A stretch of DNA of 49,578 nucleotides from contig DYJA01000046.1 in NCBI GenBank assembly GCA_020723345.1, positions 1 to 49,578 of the forward strand, written 5' to 3'. Positions 41,553 to 49,525 of the stretch are shown here, in pieces. Made by a program: the position numbers and the translations under genes. This stretch comes from Candidatus Aquidulcis sp. GTDB lineage: Bacteria; Chloroflexota; Anaerolineae; UBA4142. The first letter of the stretch is position 1. Every line of letters begins with the position of its first letter. The notes under the pieces are model-generated. The model saw only the letters and a list, made by a program, of their open reading frames with translations. It was not told the origin of the DNA and made no database searches.

Positions 41553-43514
41553 CGGTGCATCCGCGTCCGACAATCGTCGGATGATCTCGTCCACGTCGTA
41601 CACGCAGCCGCCCCAGGTTCCGCCGCCGCTGTTTTGCAGCGCCGCCCACAAACGCGTGTCGTCGGGCAAATTCGCATGCGGTTGCAAATCGGGATGCGGC
41701 GAACGCGCCACCAAAATGCGCGCGCCTTCGTTCGCGTCAAAGCGCCGTTCGCCTTCGCCGATCATATCGATACTGCCGACGAGATGGACGCAATCGATCA
41801 CGATTTGAATCGAATCGCCGTCGCGCACACGCCCCAGCGGTCCGCCTGCCAGCGCTTCGGGTCCGACGTGACCGATGCACGCGCCCGCGCTCACGCCGCT
41901 GAAACGCGCGTCGGTGATCAGCGCGATCTGTTTGCCTTCCGGCAGATAGCGCAGCGCGCCGGTCAATTGCAACGTTTCTTCCATTCCCGTTCCCATCGGA
42001 CCGGCGCCGATCAAAACGATCACATCGCCCGGCTTGACCGCGCGGTCACTCAACCCTTTCACCGCGAGGATCGCGGCATGTTCGGATCCAAACACACGCG
42101 CGGGTCCGATTTTGCGGTACACGCCATCCGCGTCCACGACGCTCGGATCAATCGCGGTGCTTTTGACGACCGCGCCATCCGGCGCGAGGTTGCCGGTCAG
42201 AAACGTAAGCGTGCCGGTTACGCCGCGCTCGCGCGCGCGCTGTGGACTCATAATCACATCGTCCGGCGATACGCCGTCGAGATTGGCAAGTCGCTCGCGC
42301 AGTCGGCGGCGGCGTTCGCTCCGTTCCCACTCGTCGAGCGCGTCACCCAACGCGCAACCGTTCACCGTTCGCGCGTTCAAGCGCAGCAAACCCAGGTCGC
42401 GCAGATGCAGCATCACTTCGGGGACGCCGCCCGCGAGAAAAACCTGGACTGTGCCAAAGCCAATCGGTCCATTCGGCAAAACATCTACGAGGCGCGGCGT
42501 TTGCTGGTTGATGCGCGTCCAATCGGCGACGGTTGGGCGCGGCAAATGCGCGGCGTACGCAATCGCCGGAATGTGCAGCAGCAAATTCGTACTGCCGCCG
42601 AACGCCGCGTGCGTGACCATCGCGTTGTGAATCGAGTCCTCCGTCAAAATGTCGCCCATCGTGATCCCGCGCGCTTGCATTTCGATCAGCGCGCGCGCCG
42701 AACGCCGCGCGAGATCGAACCAGATCGGTTGACCCGACGGCGCAAGCGCGGAGTGCGTGACCGCGATTCCCAACGCTTCCGCGACGACCTGACTTGTCGC
42801 GGCGGTGCCGAGAAATTGACAGCCGCCGCCGGGCGACGCGCACGCGCGGCACGCGAGTTCGGCGGCTTGGTCGAGCGAGATCAATCCGTGCGCGAACCGC
42901 GCGCCAAGCGATTGGACTTTGCCCGCGTCTTCGCCTTGTTCCGGCAAAAGCGTCACGCCACCGGGAACGACGATGCACGCGGTTGTTTTTTGCGCGGACA
43001 GCGCCATCATCATCGCGGGCAAACCTTTGTCGCACGTCGCGACACCCAGCACGCCGCGCCGCGTCGGCAGCGAGCGAATGAGCCGACGGAAAACTGTCGC
43101 CGCGTCGTTGCGATACGCGAGACTGTCCATCATGCCCGGCGTGCCTTGCGTGCGACCGTCGCACATATCGCTGACAAATCCGGCGAACGGAATCGCGCCA
43201 AGCCGCGCGATTTCTTCGGCGGCGGCTTGCGCCAACATTCCAATTTCCCAATGCCCGGTATGATACCCGAGCGCGATCGGTTTGCCGTCGGGCGCGCGCA
43301 TGCCGCCCGCCGTACTCAAAATCAAAAACTCTTTCGCGCCCAATCGCTCCGGCGTCCAGCCCATCGCCGCGTCCATCGTCCAGCCGAACAAGTCGCCGCT
43401 CACCGAATCGCGGAGCCATTCAGGTTGTAGCGGCAATCGTCCGGCGGGACCGCGCGCGTGCGTCGTCACGTCGTACAAGTTTTCATCGGTCGAATCAAGC
43501 CAGTTGCGTTTCAA
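41550..43514 (-). CDS. YjhG/YagF-type D-xylonate dehydratase (IlvD/Edd superfamily)
   Basis: 654 residues if translated from TTG 43514, preceded by AAAGGA; the in-frame ATG at 43532 is possible but would place that ribosome site inside codons 3-4. Length and motifs match E. coli Yjh[56 protein letters not shown]-type cluster ligands, [17 protein letters not shown] and [20 protein letters not shown]. It should convert D-xylonate to 2-keto-3-deoxy-xylonate. Promoter at 43632-43660. It faces a LacI regulator and an ABC sugar importer. Confidence 0.93.
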   Translation of the reverse strand: MKRNWLDSTDENLYDVTTHARGPAGRLPLQPEWLRDSVSGDLFGWTMDAAMGWTPERLGAKEFLILSTAGGMRAPDGKPIALGYHTGHWEIGMLAQAAAEEIARLGAIPFAGFVSDMCDGRTQGTPGMMDSLAYRNDAATVFRRLIRSLPTRRGVLGVATCDKGLPAMMMALSAQKTTACIVVPGGVTLLPEQGEDAGKVQSLGARFAHGLISLDQAAELACRACASPGGGCQFLGTAATSQVVAEALGIAVTHSALAPSGQPIWFDLARRSARALIEMQARGITMGDILTEDSIHNAMVTHAAFGGSTNLLLHIPAIAYAAHLPRPTVADWTRINQQTPRLVDVLPNGPIGFGTVQVFLAGGVPEVMLHLRDLGLLRLNARTVNGCALGDALDEWERSERRRRLRERLANLDGVSPDDVIMSPQRARERGVTGTLTFLTGNLAPDGAVVKSTAIDPSVVDADGVYRKIGPARVFGSEHAAILAVKGLSDRAVKPGDVIVLIGAGPMGTGMEETLQLTGALRYLPEGKQIALITDARFSGVSAGACIGHVGPEALAGGPLGRVRDGDSIQIVIDCVHLVGSIDMIGEGERRFDANEGARILVARSPHPDLQPHANLPDDTRLWAALQNSGGGTWGGCVYDVDEIIRRLSDADAP

Positions 43515-43544
43515 AATTATTTCCTTTCGCATCCAAATCGTCCA

Positions 43545-43605
43545 CGAAGGACACGGAGAGACACGAAGGAAAAATTCTGTGTCCTGCGTGAATAATGAAC
43601 TTGTT
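43545..43605. repeat. GACACGGAGAGACACGAAGG repeat in the dehydratase leader
   Basis: CACGAAGGACACGG and GACACGAAGGAAAAATTCTG with an inverted TGTGTCCTGCGTG arm. It forms a stem in the 5' leader of the dehydratase transcript. Confidence 0.5.
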
Positions 43606-43631
43606 TCCGATATGTTTAATCGCACCGCGCA

Positions 43632-43660
43632 AGTATAATGGGAAAAGCAAGGTGCGTCAA
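43632..43660 (-). promoter_or_regulatory. promoter of the xylonate dehydratase operon
   Basis: Minus strand TTGACG (43655-43660), exact 17-nt spacer, TATACT (43632-43637). Leader about 110 nt to the TTG/ATG. No copy of the CAAAAACGTTTTG operator was found in it. Confidence 0.7.
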
Positions 43661-43731
43661 CGCGCGTATTTTGACATTTCCCAAACGCCACACAATAATT
43701 TGCGCCGTACTCCATCCTTGTCCACAAGAGG

Positions 43732-44255
43732 TCTTGGGTCGAAGTCGGCACGAACGAAACTGCGTCGGTTGAGGCAATGGGTGGCAACGCGGCCCAGATG
43801 GGTTTCCTCAATACTTTTGCGATTCTTCTCGCGAAACAAAAGTACGACGTGGACGTTGCCCTGATCGCGCAACGTAGATACGGCGTCCAGAAACCTGATG
43901 GCGCGTATGCGGCGTTCGACCGCGATCCCGACAGAGGGCTTGCTGGACAAATGGCTTCGTTCCACAAATCCGAATACTTTACCAGGGCTGGGTCGGGCAT
44001 CGAGTCGCTGGCGGATGTCAAGGGGAGGAACTTTTGCTTTACCACCGCGAGTTCTACTTCGGGTGGAATCACTCCGCGCGCGATATTCAAAGCGCTGGGG
44101 ATTGACCCAGGCAGGGACCTCAAGAGTGCATACGCGGGTGGACACGAAAGCCGCGATGTCTGTATACCACGGCGAGTGCGACGCAGGCGTGGCTTTCATG
44201 GACATTCGTACCGATCCAGCGACCAATTTGGTTAGCAAGTACCCCCGGTGGAAAA
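43732..44255 (+). pseudogene. relic of a PhnD-like phosphonate/phosphate ABC binding protein
   Basis: No start codon or signal peptide. The plus-strand frame encodes [16 protein letters not shown], then [51 protein letters not shown] and [18 protein letters not shown], all PhnD-family blocks. A one-base frameshift near 44143 moves the homology to another frame, which continues [20 protein letters not shown] to about 44250. N- and C-termini are missing. The fragment retains readable family motifs in both frames, so decay looks recent. Confidence 0.8.
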
Positions 44256-44259
44256 TCGG

Positions 44260-44402
44260 TGGTGAAGAGTATTTATGTGATCATGCACAATTCCTCATTC
44301 AGTCCACCCCGACTCACAGTTGTGCGCGGTGAAACGGTGCAGTGGAATAACAACGATGAAAAAAGTCATACCGTAACCAGTGGGAAACCCGGCTTCCAGT
44401 AA
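44260..44402 (+). pseudogene. cupredoxin (plastocyanin-like) fragment
   Basis: In one frame the DNA reads VKSIYVIMHNSSFSPPRLTV, VRGETVQWNNNDEKSHTVTS and GKPGFQ, then stop (44400-44402). This matches the N-terminal half of blue-copper domains (NxxFSPxxLTVxxGxTVxWxNND..HTVTS), including the first copper His. The C-terminal Cys/His/Met ligands are absent. It is fused directly to the PhnD relic, so it is a rearrangement scar and not a working gene. Confidence 0.7.
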
Positions 44403-44418
44403 AATTCGGACTTGACAC

Positions 44419-44431
44419 CAAAAACGTTTTG
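44419..44431 (+). promoter_or_regulatory. LacI-type operator before the regulator gene
   Basis: CAAAAACGTTTTG, palindromic around the central CG, in the wider context CCAAAAACGTTTTGG. It follows TTGACA (44412-44417) immediately, so a bound repressor would block a promoter there, although no clear -10 is seen. The identical 13 bp occur at 45532-45544. Confidence 0.75.
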
Positions 44432-44441
44432 GGAGAGTAAC

Positions 44442-45467
44442 GTGGCAGTTACGATCCGCGACGTGGCGAAACGGCTGCGCCTTTCCATCACAACCGTCTC
44501 GCGCGCCCTGGATGGCTATAACGACGTATCTGGGAAAACCCGCGCGCGCGTGATCCGCACGGCGCGCGCCATGGGCTATGTGCCCAGCCGCGCCGCGCGC
44601 CAACTCCGCCGTCAGCGCGCCGACGCTATCGGCTACGTCATTCCAGGGCAAGCGCCCTACTTCACCGATCCTTTTTCCTCCGAATTCATTGCCGGGTTGG
44701 GCGACGCCGCCACTTCCCACAACCTCGATCTCCTGATTTCGACGGCTTCGCCGGATTCAGACGCGGAACATCACATTTACGCGCGCTGGACGCAGAGCCG
44801 CCCGGTCGACGGCATCGTCTTGAGTCGACTGCGCTTGAAAGATTGGCGCGCGAAATATCTCGCGCAAAACGATTTCCCCTTCGTCGCGCACGGGCACGCG
44901 CGCCTGCGCCTCGATTTTCCGTACATCGAAATGGATTCACGCGCGGGTTTCGTGCAACTCGTCCAGCATCTCAGCGCGCGCGGACATCGGCGCATCGCGT
45001 ACATCGGCGCGCCGGCAAAGTTCACGCTCCAAGCCGAACGTTTTGCCGGATACCAACAAGGTCTCGCGGACGCCCACCTCGCGTTCGACGCGACGCTCGT
45101 CGCCGAAAGCGATTTGACGCGCACGGGCGGCTATCAAGCCGCGCAGCGCCTGCTCGATTTGAACGCGCGCCCCACCGCGCTCATCTGCGTCAACGATCTC
45201 ACCGCCATCGGCGCGATGCGCGCGGCGCGCGAACGCGGCATCGTCGTCGGGCGCGCTCTCGCGATCGCGGGGTACGACGGCACGGAAGACTCGGAGCACA
45301 CCGACCCACCGCTCACCACGCTTCGCCAGCCGATCTACGACACCGCGCAGCGCCTGGTCGAAATGCTCCTCGACCGCGTTGCGGGAAAACCAATCGTCGA
45401 ACCGCACGTGATCCTTCAACCCGAATTGATCGTTCGCGAATCTACTACTTTCGATTTTTCCTCTTGA
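44442..45467 (+). CDS. LacI-family transcriptional regulator
   Basis: 341 residues from GTG 44442 (GGGAGAG 6 nt upstream). N-terminal HTH: TIRDVAKRLRLSITTVSRAL with the hinge VIRTARAMGYVPSRAARQLR. The C-terminal periplasmic-binding-protein-like sensor has GYVIPGQAPYFTDPF, RPVDGIVLSRL and PTALICVNDLTAIGAMRAAR. It likely senses a sugar or sugar acid. Matching operators at its own start and before the ABC binding-protein gene point to autoregulation and control of the importer. Confidence 0.93.
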   Translation: MAVTIRDVAKRLRLSITTVSRALDGYNDVSGKTRARVIRTARAMGYVPSRAARQLRRQRADAIGYVIPGQAPYFTDPFSSEFIAGLGDAATSHNLDLLISTASPDSDAEHHIYARWTQSRPVDGIVLSRLRLKDWRAKYLAQNDFPFVAHGHARLRLDFPYIEMDSRAGFVQLVQHLSARGHRRIAYIGAPAKFTLQAERFAGYQQGLADAHLAFDATLVAESDLTRTGGYQAAQRLLDLNARPTALICVNDLTAIGAMRAARERGIVVGRALAIAGYDGTEDSEHTDPPLTTLRQPIYDTAQRLVEMLLDRVAGKPIVEPHVILQPELIVRESTTFDFSS

Positions 45468-45486
45468 CGCGCGATCAAATCCAGCG

Positions 45487-45498
45487 AGGAGGTGATCC
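45487..45498 (+). other. orphan perfect Shine-Dalgarno sequence
   Basis: AGGAGGTGATCC is fully complementary to the usual 16S rRNA 3' end. No ATG, GTG or TTG follows within 12 nt, and no gene starts here. It may be a relic of a lost start or a ribosome-standby site for the downstream binding-protein gene, 66 nt on. Confidence 0.5.
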
Positions 45499-45531
45499 CC
45501 AGCCACAACTCGATTTCACCGCGGAACGAAA

Positions 45532-45544
45532 CAAAAACGTTTTG
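45532..45544 (+). promoter_or_regulatory. LacI-type operator before the ABC sugar transporter
   Basis: CAAAAACGTTTTG, identical to 44419-44431. It lies 20 bp upstream of the ATG of the solute-binding-protein gene, so a bound repressor would block transcript extension or initiation. Confidence 0.75.
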
Positions 45545-45563
45545 ACTCGAAGAAGAGATTCAA

Positions 45564-46889
45564 ATGAACAAGCGTTTCTACACTCTCGTCTTGGTCGCGA
45601 CGATTTTCGTCCTTCTCGCGGCGTGCGCGCCCGCCCCTACGCCGACCCCCGTGCCAACTGCCACACCCACGCCGCAGCCGGTGGTTTTCCTCTCAACGCA
45701 GTTGACGCCCGTCGAAGAACAAGAGAAGATGCGCAACATCATCCTCAAGGGCTTTACAAGCGCGAAGACTGATTTCATCTCTGACGCCGAAGGCGTAGTC
45801 GTCGATCGCATTCTGGCGGAACAGAAAGCCAACAAGGTTGTGAGCGGCGCGATCGGCGTCTTGCACGGGACGTTTCCGAATCTGCTCGCGGCGAACGCGC
45901 TCGAAGACCTGACCCCGCTCGTCGCCAAACTCAGCGATCGCCCGATCGTCAAAGAATTCATGACGTTGGGCAAGCTGGGGACCGACAAACAGTACTACAT
46001 CCCCTGGATGCAAGCGACGTACATTATGGTCGTCAACAAAAAAGCGTTGCAGTACTTACCCGCGGGGGCAAATGTCGATTCGCTCACCTATCAACAACTC
46101 GCCGCGTGGGGCAAGAACATTACCGAAAAGACGAAAGAGAAAAAGATCGGCTTTCCCGCCGGTCCTTCGGGCTTGATGCACCGCTTGACCCAGGGCTACC
46201 TCTATCCATCGTACACCGGCGGCTTGGTGACGACGTATCGCAGCGAAGACGCGGTCAAGATGTGGACGGATTTCAAAGCGATCTGGGAGTACACCAATCC
46301 GCAATCCACAACGTACAACAACATGCAAGACCCGCTGCTGTCCGAAGAGGTCGGGATCACGATCGATCACACTGCGCGCATGGTCAATGCGTTCAAGAAC
46401 AAGCCGGACGATTTCGTGGGCGCGCCCGCGCCCGCCGGACCCAAGGGGCGCTACTACATGAGCGTGATCGCCGGGTTGGGCATTGCCAAAGGCGCGCCGA
46501 ACAAAGCCGGGGCGGAAGCGCTGATCGAGTACTTGACGCGTCCCGCGACGCAAGCGGTCACCCTGCGTGAAGTGAGTTTCTACCCGATCGTGGAATCCGC
46601 GCTGCCGACCGATCTGCCCCCGTTCGTTCGTCTCGAAGCGGAAGGCGTTGTCAAGCAGTCCAAGGCGCCCGACGCCAAAGTCGCGCTCTTGCCGATCGGT
46701 CTTGGCGCAAAAGGCGGCGACTTTAACAAGATTCAACAAGACACGTTGACGCGCATCGTGTTGAAAGGCGAAGACATCAAAAAAGTTCTGGATGAACAAG
46801 CCACTGCGCTCAACGCGTTGATGACCGAACTCAAAGCGCCGTGCTGGTCCCCTGATCCGCTGAGCACCGGAGCGTGCCTGGCAAAGTGA
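45564..46889 (+). CDS. extracellular solute-binding lipoprotein (MalE/CUT1 family)
   Basis: 441 residues. Lipoprotein signal: FVLLAAC, Cys21 lipidated, then a Thr/Pro spacer (PTPTPVPTATPTPQP). The mature domain is a cluster-type sugar-binding fold: LILKGF... DRILAEQKANKVVSGAIGVL, YYIPWMQATYIMVVNKKAL, and LTRPATQAVTLREVSFYPIV. It delivers a sugar to the two permeases downstream. Specificity is inferred from the adjoining xylonate genes; sequence does not fix it. Confidence 0.92.
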   Translation: MNKRFYTLVLVATIFVLLAACAPAPTPTPVPTATPTPQPVVFLSTQLTPVEEQEKMRNIILKGFTSAKTDFISDAEGVVVDRILAEQKANKVVSGAIGVLHGTFPNLLAANALEDLTPLVAKLSDRPIVKEFMTLGKLGTDKQYYIPWMQATYIMVVNKKALQYLPAGANVDSLTYQQLAAWGKNITEKTKEKKIGFPAGPSGLMHRLTQGYLYPSYTGGLVTTYRSEDAVKMWTDFKAIWEYTNPQSTTYNNMQDPLLSEEVGITIDHTARMVNAFKNKPDDFVGAPAPAGPKGRYYMSVIAGLGIAKGAPNKAGAEALIEYLTRPATQAVTLREVSFYPIVESALPTDLPPFVRLEAEGVVKQSKAPDAKVALLPIGLGAKGGDFNKIQQDTLTRIVLKGEDIKKVLDEQATALNALMTELKAPCWSPDPLSTGACLAK

Positions 46890-46895
46890 TCTATC

Positions 46896-46929
46896 AGACC
46901 TGTCAGGTTTCCCAAAACCTGACAGGTCT
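46896..46929 (+). promoter_or_regulatory. stem-loop between binding-protein and permease genes
   Basis: Perfect 15-bp stem AGACCTGTCAGGTTT / AAACCTGACAGGTCT with a 4-nt loop CCCA. In many binding-protein operons such an element protects the upstream message and makes the binding protein more abundant than the permeases. The core resembles the AACCTGG hairpins elsewhere in the window, so a repeat origin is possible. Confidence 0.7.
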
Positions 46930-46944
46930 ATCCGCGAGGTTCTC

Positions 46945-47808
46945 ATGCGCGCCAAACTCGATTCTGCATTGCCGTACAGTTTGCTGCTGCCGACGCTCGC
47001 ATTTGTCACGCTGCTCATCGTCGTACCCATCGTTCAAGCGTTCTTGCTTGCGTTCCAAGGCGCGGACGGTTCCTTCACGCTCGCCAATTTCCAAAAGATG
47101 GCGAACGATACCGCTTTTGCGGACGCGCTCAAGTTTACCTTTCTCCTGCTGATTTTCATCGTGCCGATGCAAGTCGTCCTTGCGCTCGTGATGGCGCTGC
47201 TGATTCACACGCGTTTCAAGGGGCACACCTTCTTCCTCTACATTTACGCGATCCCGCTCGCCATTTCCGATCTCGCCGCCGGGATCGCGTGGTTGTCCAT
47301 CTTCACCGAGCGCGGCTATCTCAATTCGATTTTGTTTCAACTTGGATTTCTCGAACGACCATTCTTGTTTCTCTCCTATCAAAACCTGCCCGCGATGTTC
47401 GGCACGATCGTCGTCGCGGAATCGTGGCGCGCGACCGCGATCGTGATGGTGATTTTGCTCGCGGGGCTTCAGGTCATCCCGCGCGATTATTTCGAAGCCG
47501 CCGATGTCTTCGGCGCGACCACGCTCAAGCGCACCTTGTTCGTCGTCCTGCCGCTCTTGCGACCCAGTTTGCAGAACGCGCTCATCATCCGGACGATATT
47601 CGCGTTCCAGACGTTTGCCGTCGTCTTCGCGCTCGCCGGGCGCGTCATCCCAGTGCTCGCCGGCGAATCGTACAACTGGTACGCGACGAATCGCAATCCG
47701 GGCGTCGCCGCGGCGTATGCCGTGCTCGTGCTCGTCTTCACCGTGATCGCGACCTGGTTCTACTTCCGAGTGTTGAAGACCAGCGCGGCGGAAGCGGGGT
47801 ACGATTGA
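46945..47808 (+). CDS. ABC sugar transporter permease (MalF-type)
   Basis: 287 residues with six membrane helices. The coupling (EAA) loop is visible as DYFEAADVFGATTLKRTLFV, with the conserved EAA...G, facing the ATPase. FYIYAIPLAISDLAAGIAWL-like helices precede it. Partner of the binding protein and of the next permease. No ATPase gene is in the window, so a shared MsmK/MalK-type ATPase must act in trans. Confidence 0.93.
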   Translation: MRAKLDSALPYSLLLPTLAFVTLLIVVPIVQAFLLAFQGADGSFTLANFQKMANDTAFADALKFTFLLLIFIVPMQVVLALVMALLIHTRFKGHTFFLYIYAIPLAISDLAAGIAWLSIFTERGYLNSILFQLGFLERPFLFLSYQNLPAMFGTIVVAESWRATAIVMVILLAGLQVIPRDYFEAADVFGATTLKRTLFVVLPLLRPSLQNALIIRTIFAFQTFAVVFALAGRVIPVLAGESYNWYATNRNPGVAAAYAVLVLVFTVIATWFYFRVLKTSAAEAGYD

Positions 47809-47814
47809 CGCCGT

Positions 47815-47876
47815 GTTGCGTATTGTGTGTTCCGTCTGTCCCTACGCAACACGCAACACGGAATACGGAATGAGGT
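47815..47876. repeat. CGTGTTGCGTATTGTGTG / CGCAACACGCAACACGG inverted repeat
   Basis: Two inverted arms fill the 72-bp gap between the permeases. The ACGCAACACGC unit recurs in frame in argH (about 34020-34060). Confidence 0.7.
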
Positions 47877-47880
47877 ATTT

Positions 47881-48708
47881 ATGCGGTCTTCAGTTTCACG
47901 CCGCTATGTTTTCAACCGCGTGCTGCTGTACGGCGCGGCGATCTTGCTCGCGCTCTGGACGCTCGCGCCGCTTTACCTCGTTGCGCTCGCGGCATTCAGC
48001 GCGCGCCAAGCCACCTTTCAATGGCCCAAGCCGCTCCTGCCAACCGACTTTTCGACGGACACGATGGAGTTTTTCGCGAACACGCGCGGGGTGATGGGCT
48101 CGGTCGGGAATAGCGTTGTCGTCGCGCTGCTGACGATCGTAGCCAGTCTGCTGCTCGGCGCGCCCGGCGGGTACGCGCTCGCGCGCTTTCGCTTTCGCGG
48201 CAAGGAAGCGATTTCGATGGGGCTGCTGATCAGCAAAATGTTTCCCACCGCGATCCGCGCCATCTCGCTCGCGGTCGCGTTCATCCAAATGGATCTGTAC
48301 GATACGATCTGGGGCGTCGCGCTCGTTCACACCGCGATGGCGCTGCCGTTCGTCATCATCGTGACTGCCGGGATTTTCGTCGGCGTGCCGCGCGATTTGG
48401 AGGAAGCCGCGCAAACGCTCGGCTGCAATCGCCTGCAAGCGTTCCTGCGCGTCGTCATGCCGCTCGCGCTGCCGGGGCTGGCAGCGGCGGCGATCTTCAC
48501 GTTCGTGATTTCGTGGAACGAAGTTTTCGCCGCGACGATTCTGACGCTGCGGAATCGCACGCTCCCCGCGCAGGTGCTGAGTTCGCTGAACGACTCGCCA
48601 TTGTACTATCGCTACGCGGGTGGCTTTTTCATGATCGTCCCCGCGCTGATTTTCATATTTCTCATTCGCAGGTATTTGTTGAATCTGTGGGGAAGTATCT
48701 CACGATAA
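47881..48708 (+). CDS. ABC sugar transporter permease (MalG-type)
   Basis: 275 residues from ATG 47881 (TGAGGT upstream); in-frame ATG 47827 lies in repeat DNA. Six membrane helices, EAA loop LEEAAQTLGCNRLQAFLRVV. MLISKMFPTAIRAISL-like and VISWNEVFAATILTLRNRTL segments are typical of CUT1 G-type permeases. Last gene of the importer set. Confidence 0.93.
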   Translation: MRSSVSRRYVFNRVLLYGAAILLALWTLAPLYLVALAAFSARQATFQWPKPLLPTDFSTDTMEFFANTRGVMGSVGNSVVVALLTIVASLLLGAPGGYALARFRFRGKEAISMGLLISKMFPTAIRAISLAVAFIQMDLYDTIWGVALVHTAMALPFVIIVTAGIFVGVPRDLEEAAQTLGCNRLQAFLRVVMPLALPGLAAAAIFTFVISWNEVFAATILTLRNRTLPAQVLSSLNDSPLYYRYAGGFFMIVPALIFIFLIRRYLLNLWGSISR

Positions 48709-48738
48709 AGTAAACAGTGAACAGTGAACAGTTAACCG
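48709..48738. repeat. GTGAACAGTGAACAGT tandem repeat
   Basis: AAGTAAACAGTGAACAGTGA, then ACAGTTAACC. Member of the CAACAGT/TTCAGT repeat group. It separates the importer from the IS630 relic. Confidence 0.6.
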
Positions 48739-48739
48739 T

Positions 48740-49305
48740 ATCGTCACATAAATGTTGTTAGAATTTGTCACATAAAGATTGTGAGAATGGTTGAACTATG
48801 TTATGAATCAGGCACAGGAGGTTCAACCATGTCTCGCCAATCGAAAGTTCGTAAACCAAACACGACTGAAATGCGCCAGCTCCGTCAGACGCTGGAGGAA
48901 AGTACCAACGCGCGTCTCTGCCGATGGGCAGAAGCCTTGCTGTTCTATGGCGCTGGCTTGGATGCCCAGCTTATCGCAGACGCATTGGCGGTACACGTCA
49001 ACACGATCTACATCTGCCCGCATCGCTTTGCGCGCATGGGGACTGCATTCCTTCAGCGTCTTCCACGTCAAGGTGCACCATCGCGTATCACCACAGCACA
49101 GGTAGATGAAATTGCTCGAATTGCTGAACAATCCCCGCCGGAATTCGGGTTGCCGTATGGACGTTGGTCGCTCGCGAAGTTGCGCGATTACTTGATTCAC
49201 CAACGTCGTTTATTTAAAGCCATCAGTCGCGAACATCTGCGGCGCGTGCTCAAAAGAATATTCGCTTGCGCCATGTTCAACGCAAGCTCATCAGCCACGA
49301 TCCAC
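48740..49305 (+). mobile_element. IS630-family transposase relic, truncated 3'
   Basis: The coding part runs from ATG 48829 (MSRQSKVRKPNTTEMRQL). N-terminal HTH: ERLR... LDAQLIADALAVHVNTIYIC, then APSRITTAQVDEIARIAEQS and SREHLRRVLK. At AAAAG (49252-49256) a -1 step continues IRLRHVQRKLISHDPQ, standard IS630 sequence, so a programmed slip or a mutation splits the gene there. The DDE catalytic domain is missing: at about 49305 homology ends and an RHS fragment begins on the other strand. Confidence 0.82.
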
Positions 49306-49525
49306 AGCCCGGTGAGGGTGTAGTCGGTTGGCAACGTGCCGCTCGTCGCGCGCACCGCGCCGTACGGGAAGTACGCTTGCGCGCTGGTCGTCGCGCCGCT
49401 CGTCGCGGTGGTGCTGCCCAGTGCCTGTCCTGAGCGAAGTCGAAGGATGGTCGCCGTGCAGGTAGGTGACCGCGCCGCTTGGGGCGCGCATCGCGACGCG
49501 CTTGCCGCCAAAATAGTAGTACTTG
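49306..49525 (-). pseudogene. RHS C-terminal core fragment (broken)
   Basis: Minus-strand frame: KYYYFGGKRVAMRAPSGAVT, YLHGDH, then a 25-nt insert (49422-49446) shifts frame, then GSTTATSGATTSAQAYFPYG and TSGTLPTDYTLTG, where RHS homology ends at an IS630 relic. It starts at the AGTACTTG octamer shared with base 54-61 and continues the RHS gene of the other window end exactly (VTKY + YYFGG). The usual DPLGL-type core end and toxin tip are lacking. Confidence 0.88.
49422..49446 (-). repeat. 25-nt CCTGAGCGAAGTCGAAGG insert disrupting the RHS fragment
   Basis: Plus strand TGCCTGTCCTGAGCGAAGTC, then GAAGG, inserted between CCCAG and ATGGTCGCC. Removing it restores an unbroken YLHGDHLGSTTATSG frame. 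Read in the three minus frames it gives the familiar STSLRTG / LRSGQA / FDFAQDR peptides seen across Anaerolineae proteins (established from published sequences of that group by memory, not searched here). Confidence 0.8.

Noticed and set aside
41634-43430. 598-residue plus-strand frame over the xylonate dehydratase
   Set aside because: Shadow of a gene with full YjhG-family motifs.
43533-44123. N-terminal extension of the xylonate dehydratase to a 857-residue protein
   Set aside because: The extension runs through its promoter and the PhnD relic; family length is about 655 residues and the ribosome site supports TTG 43514.
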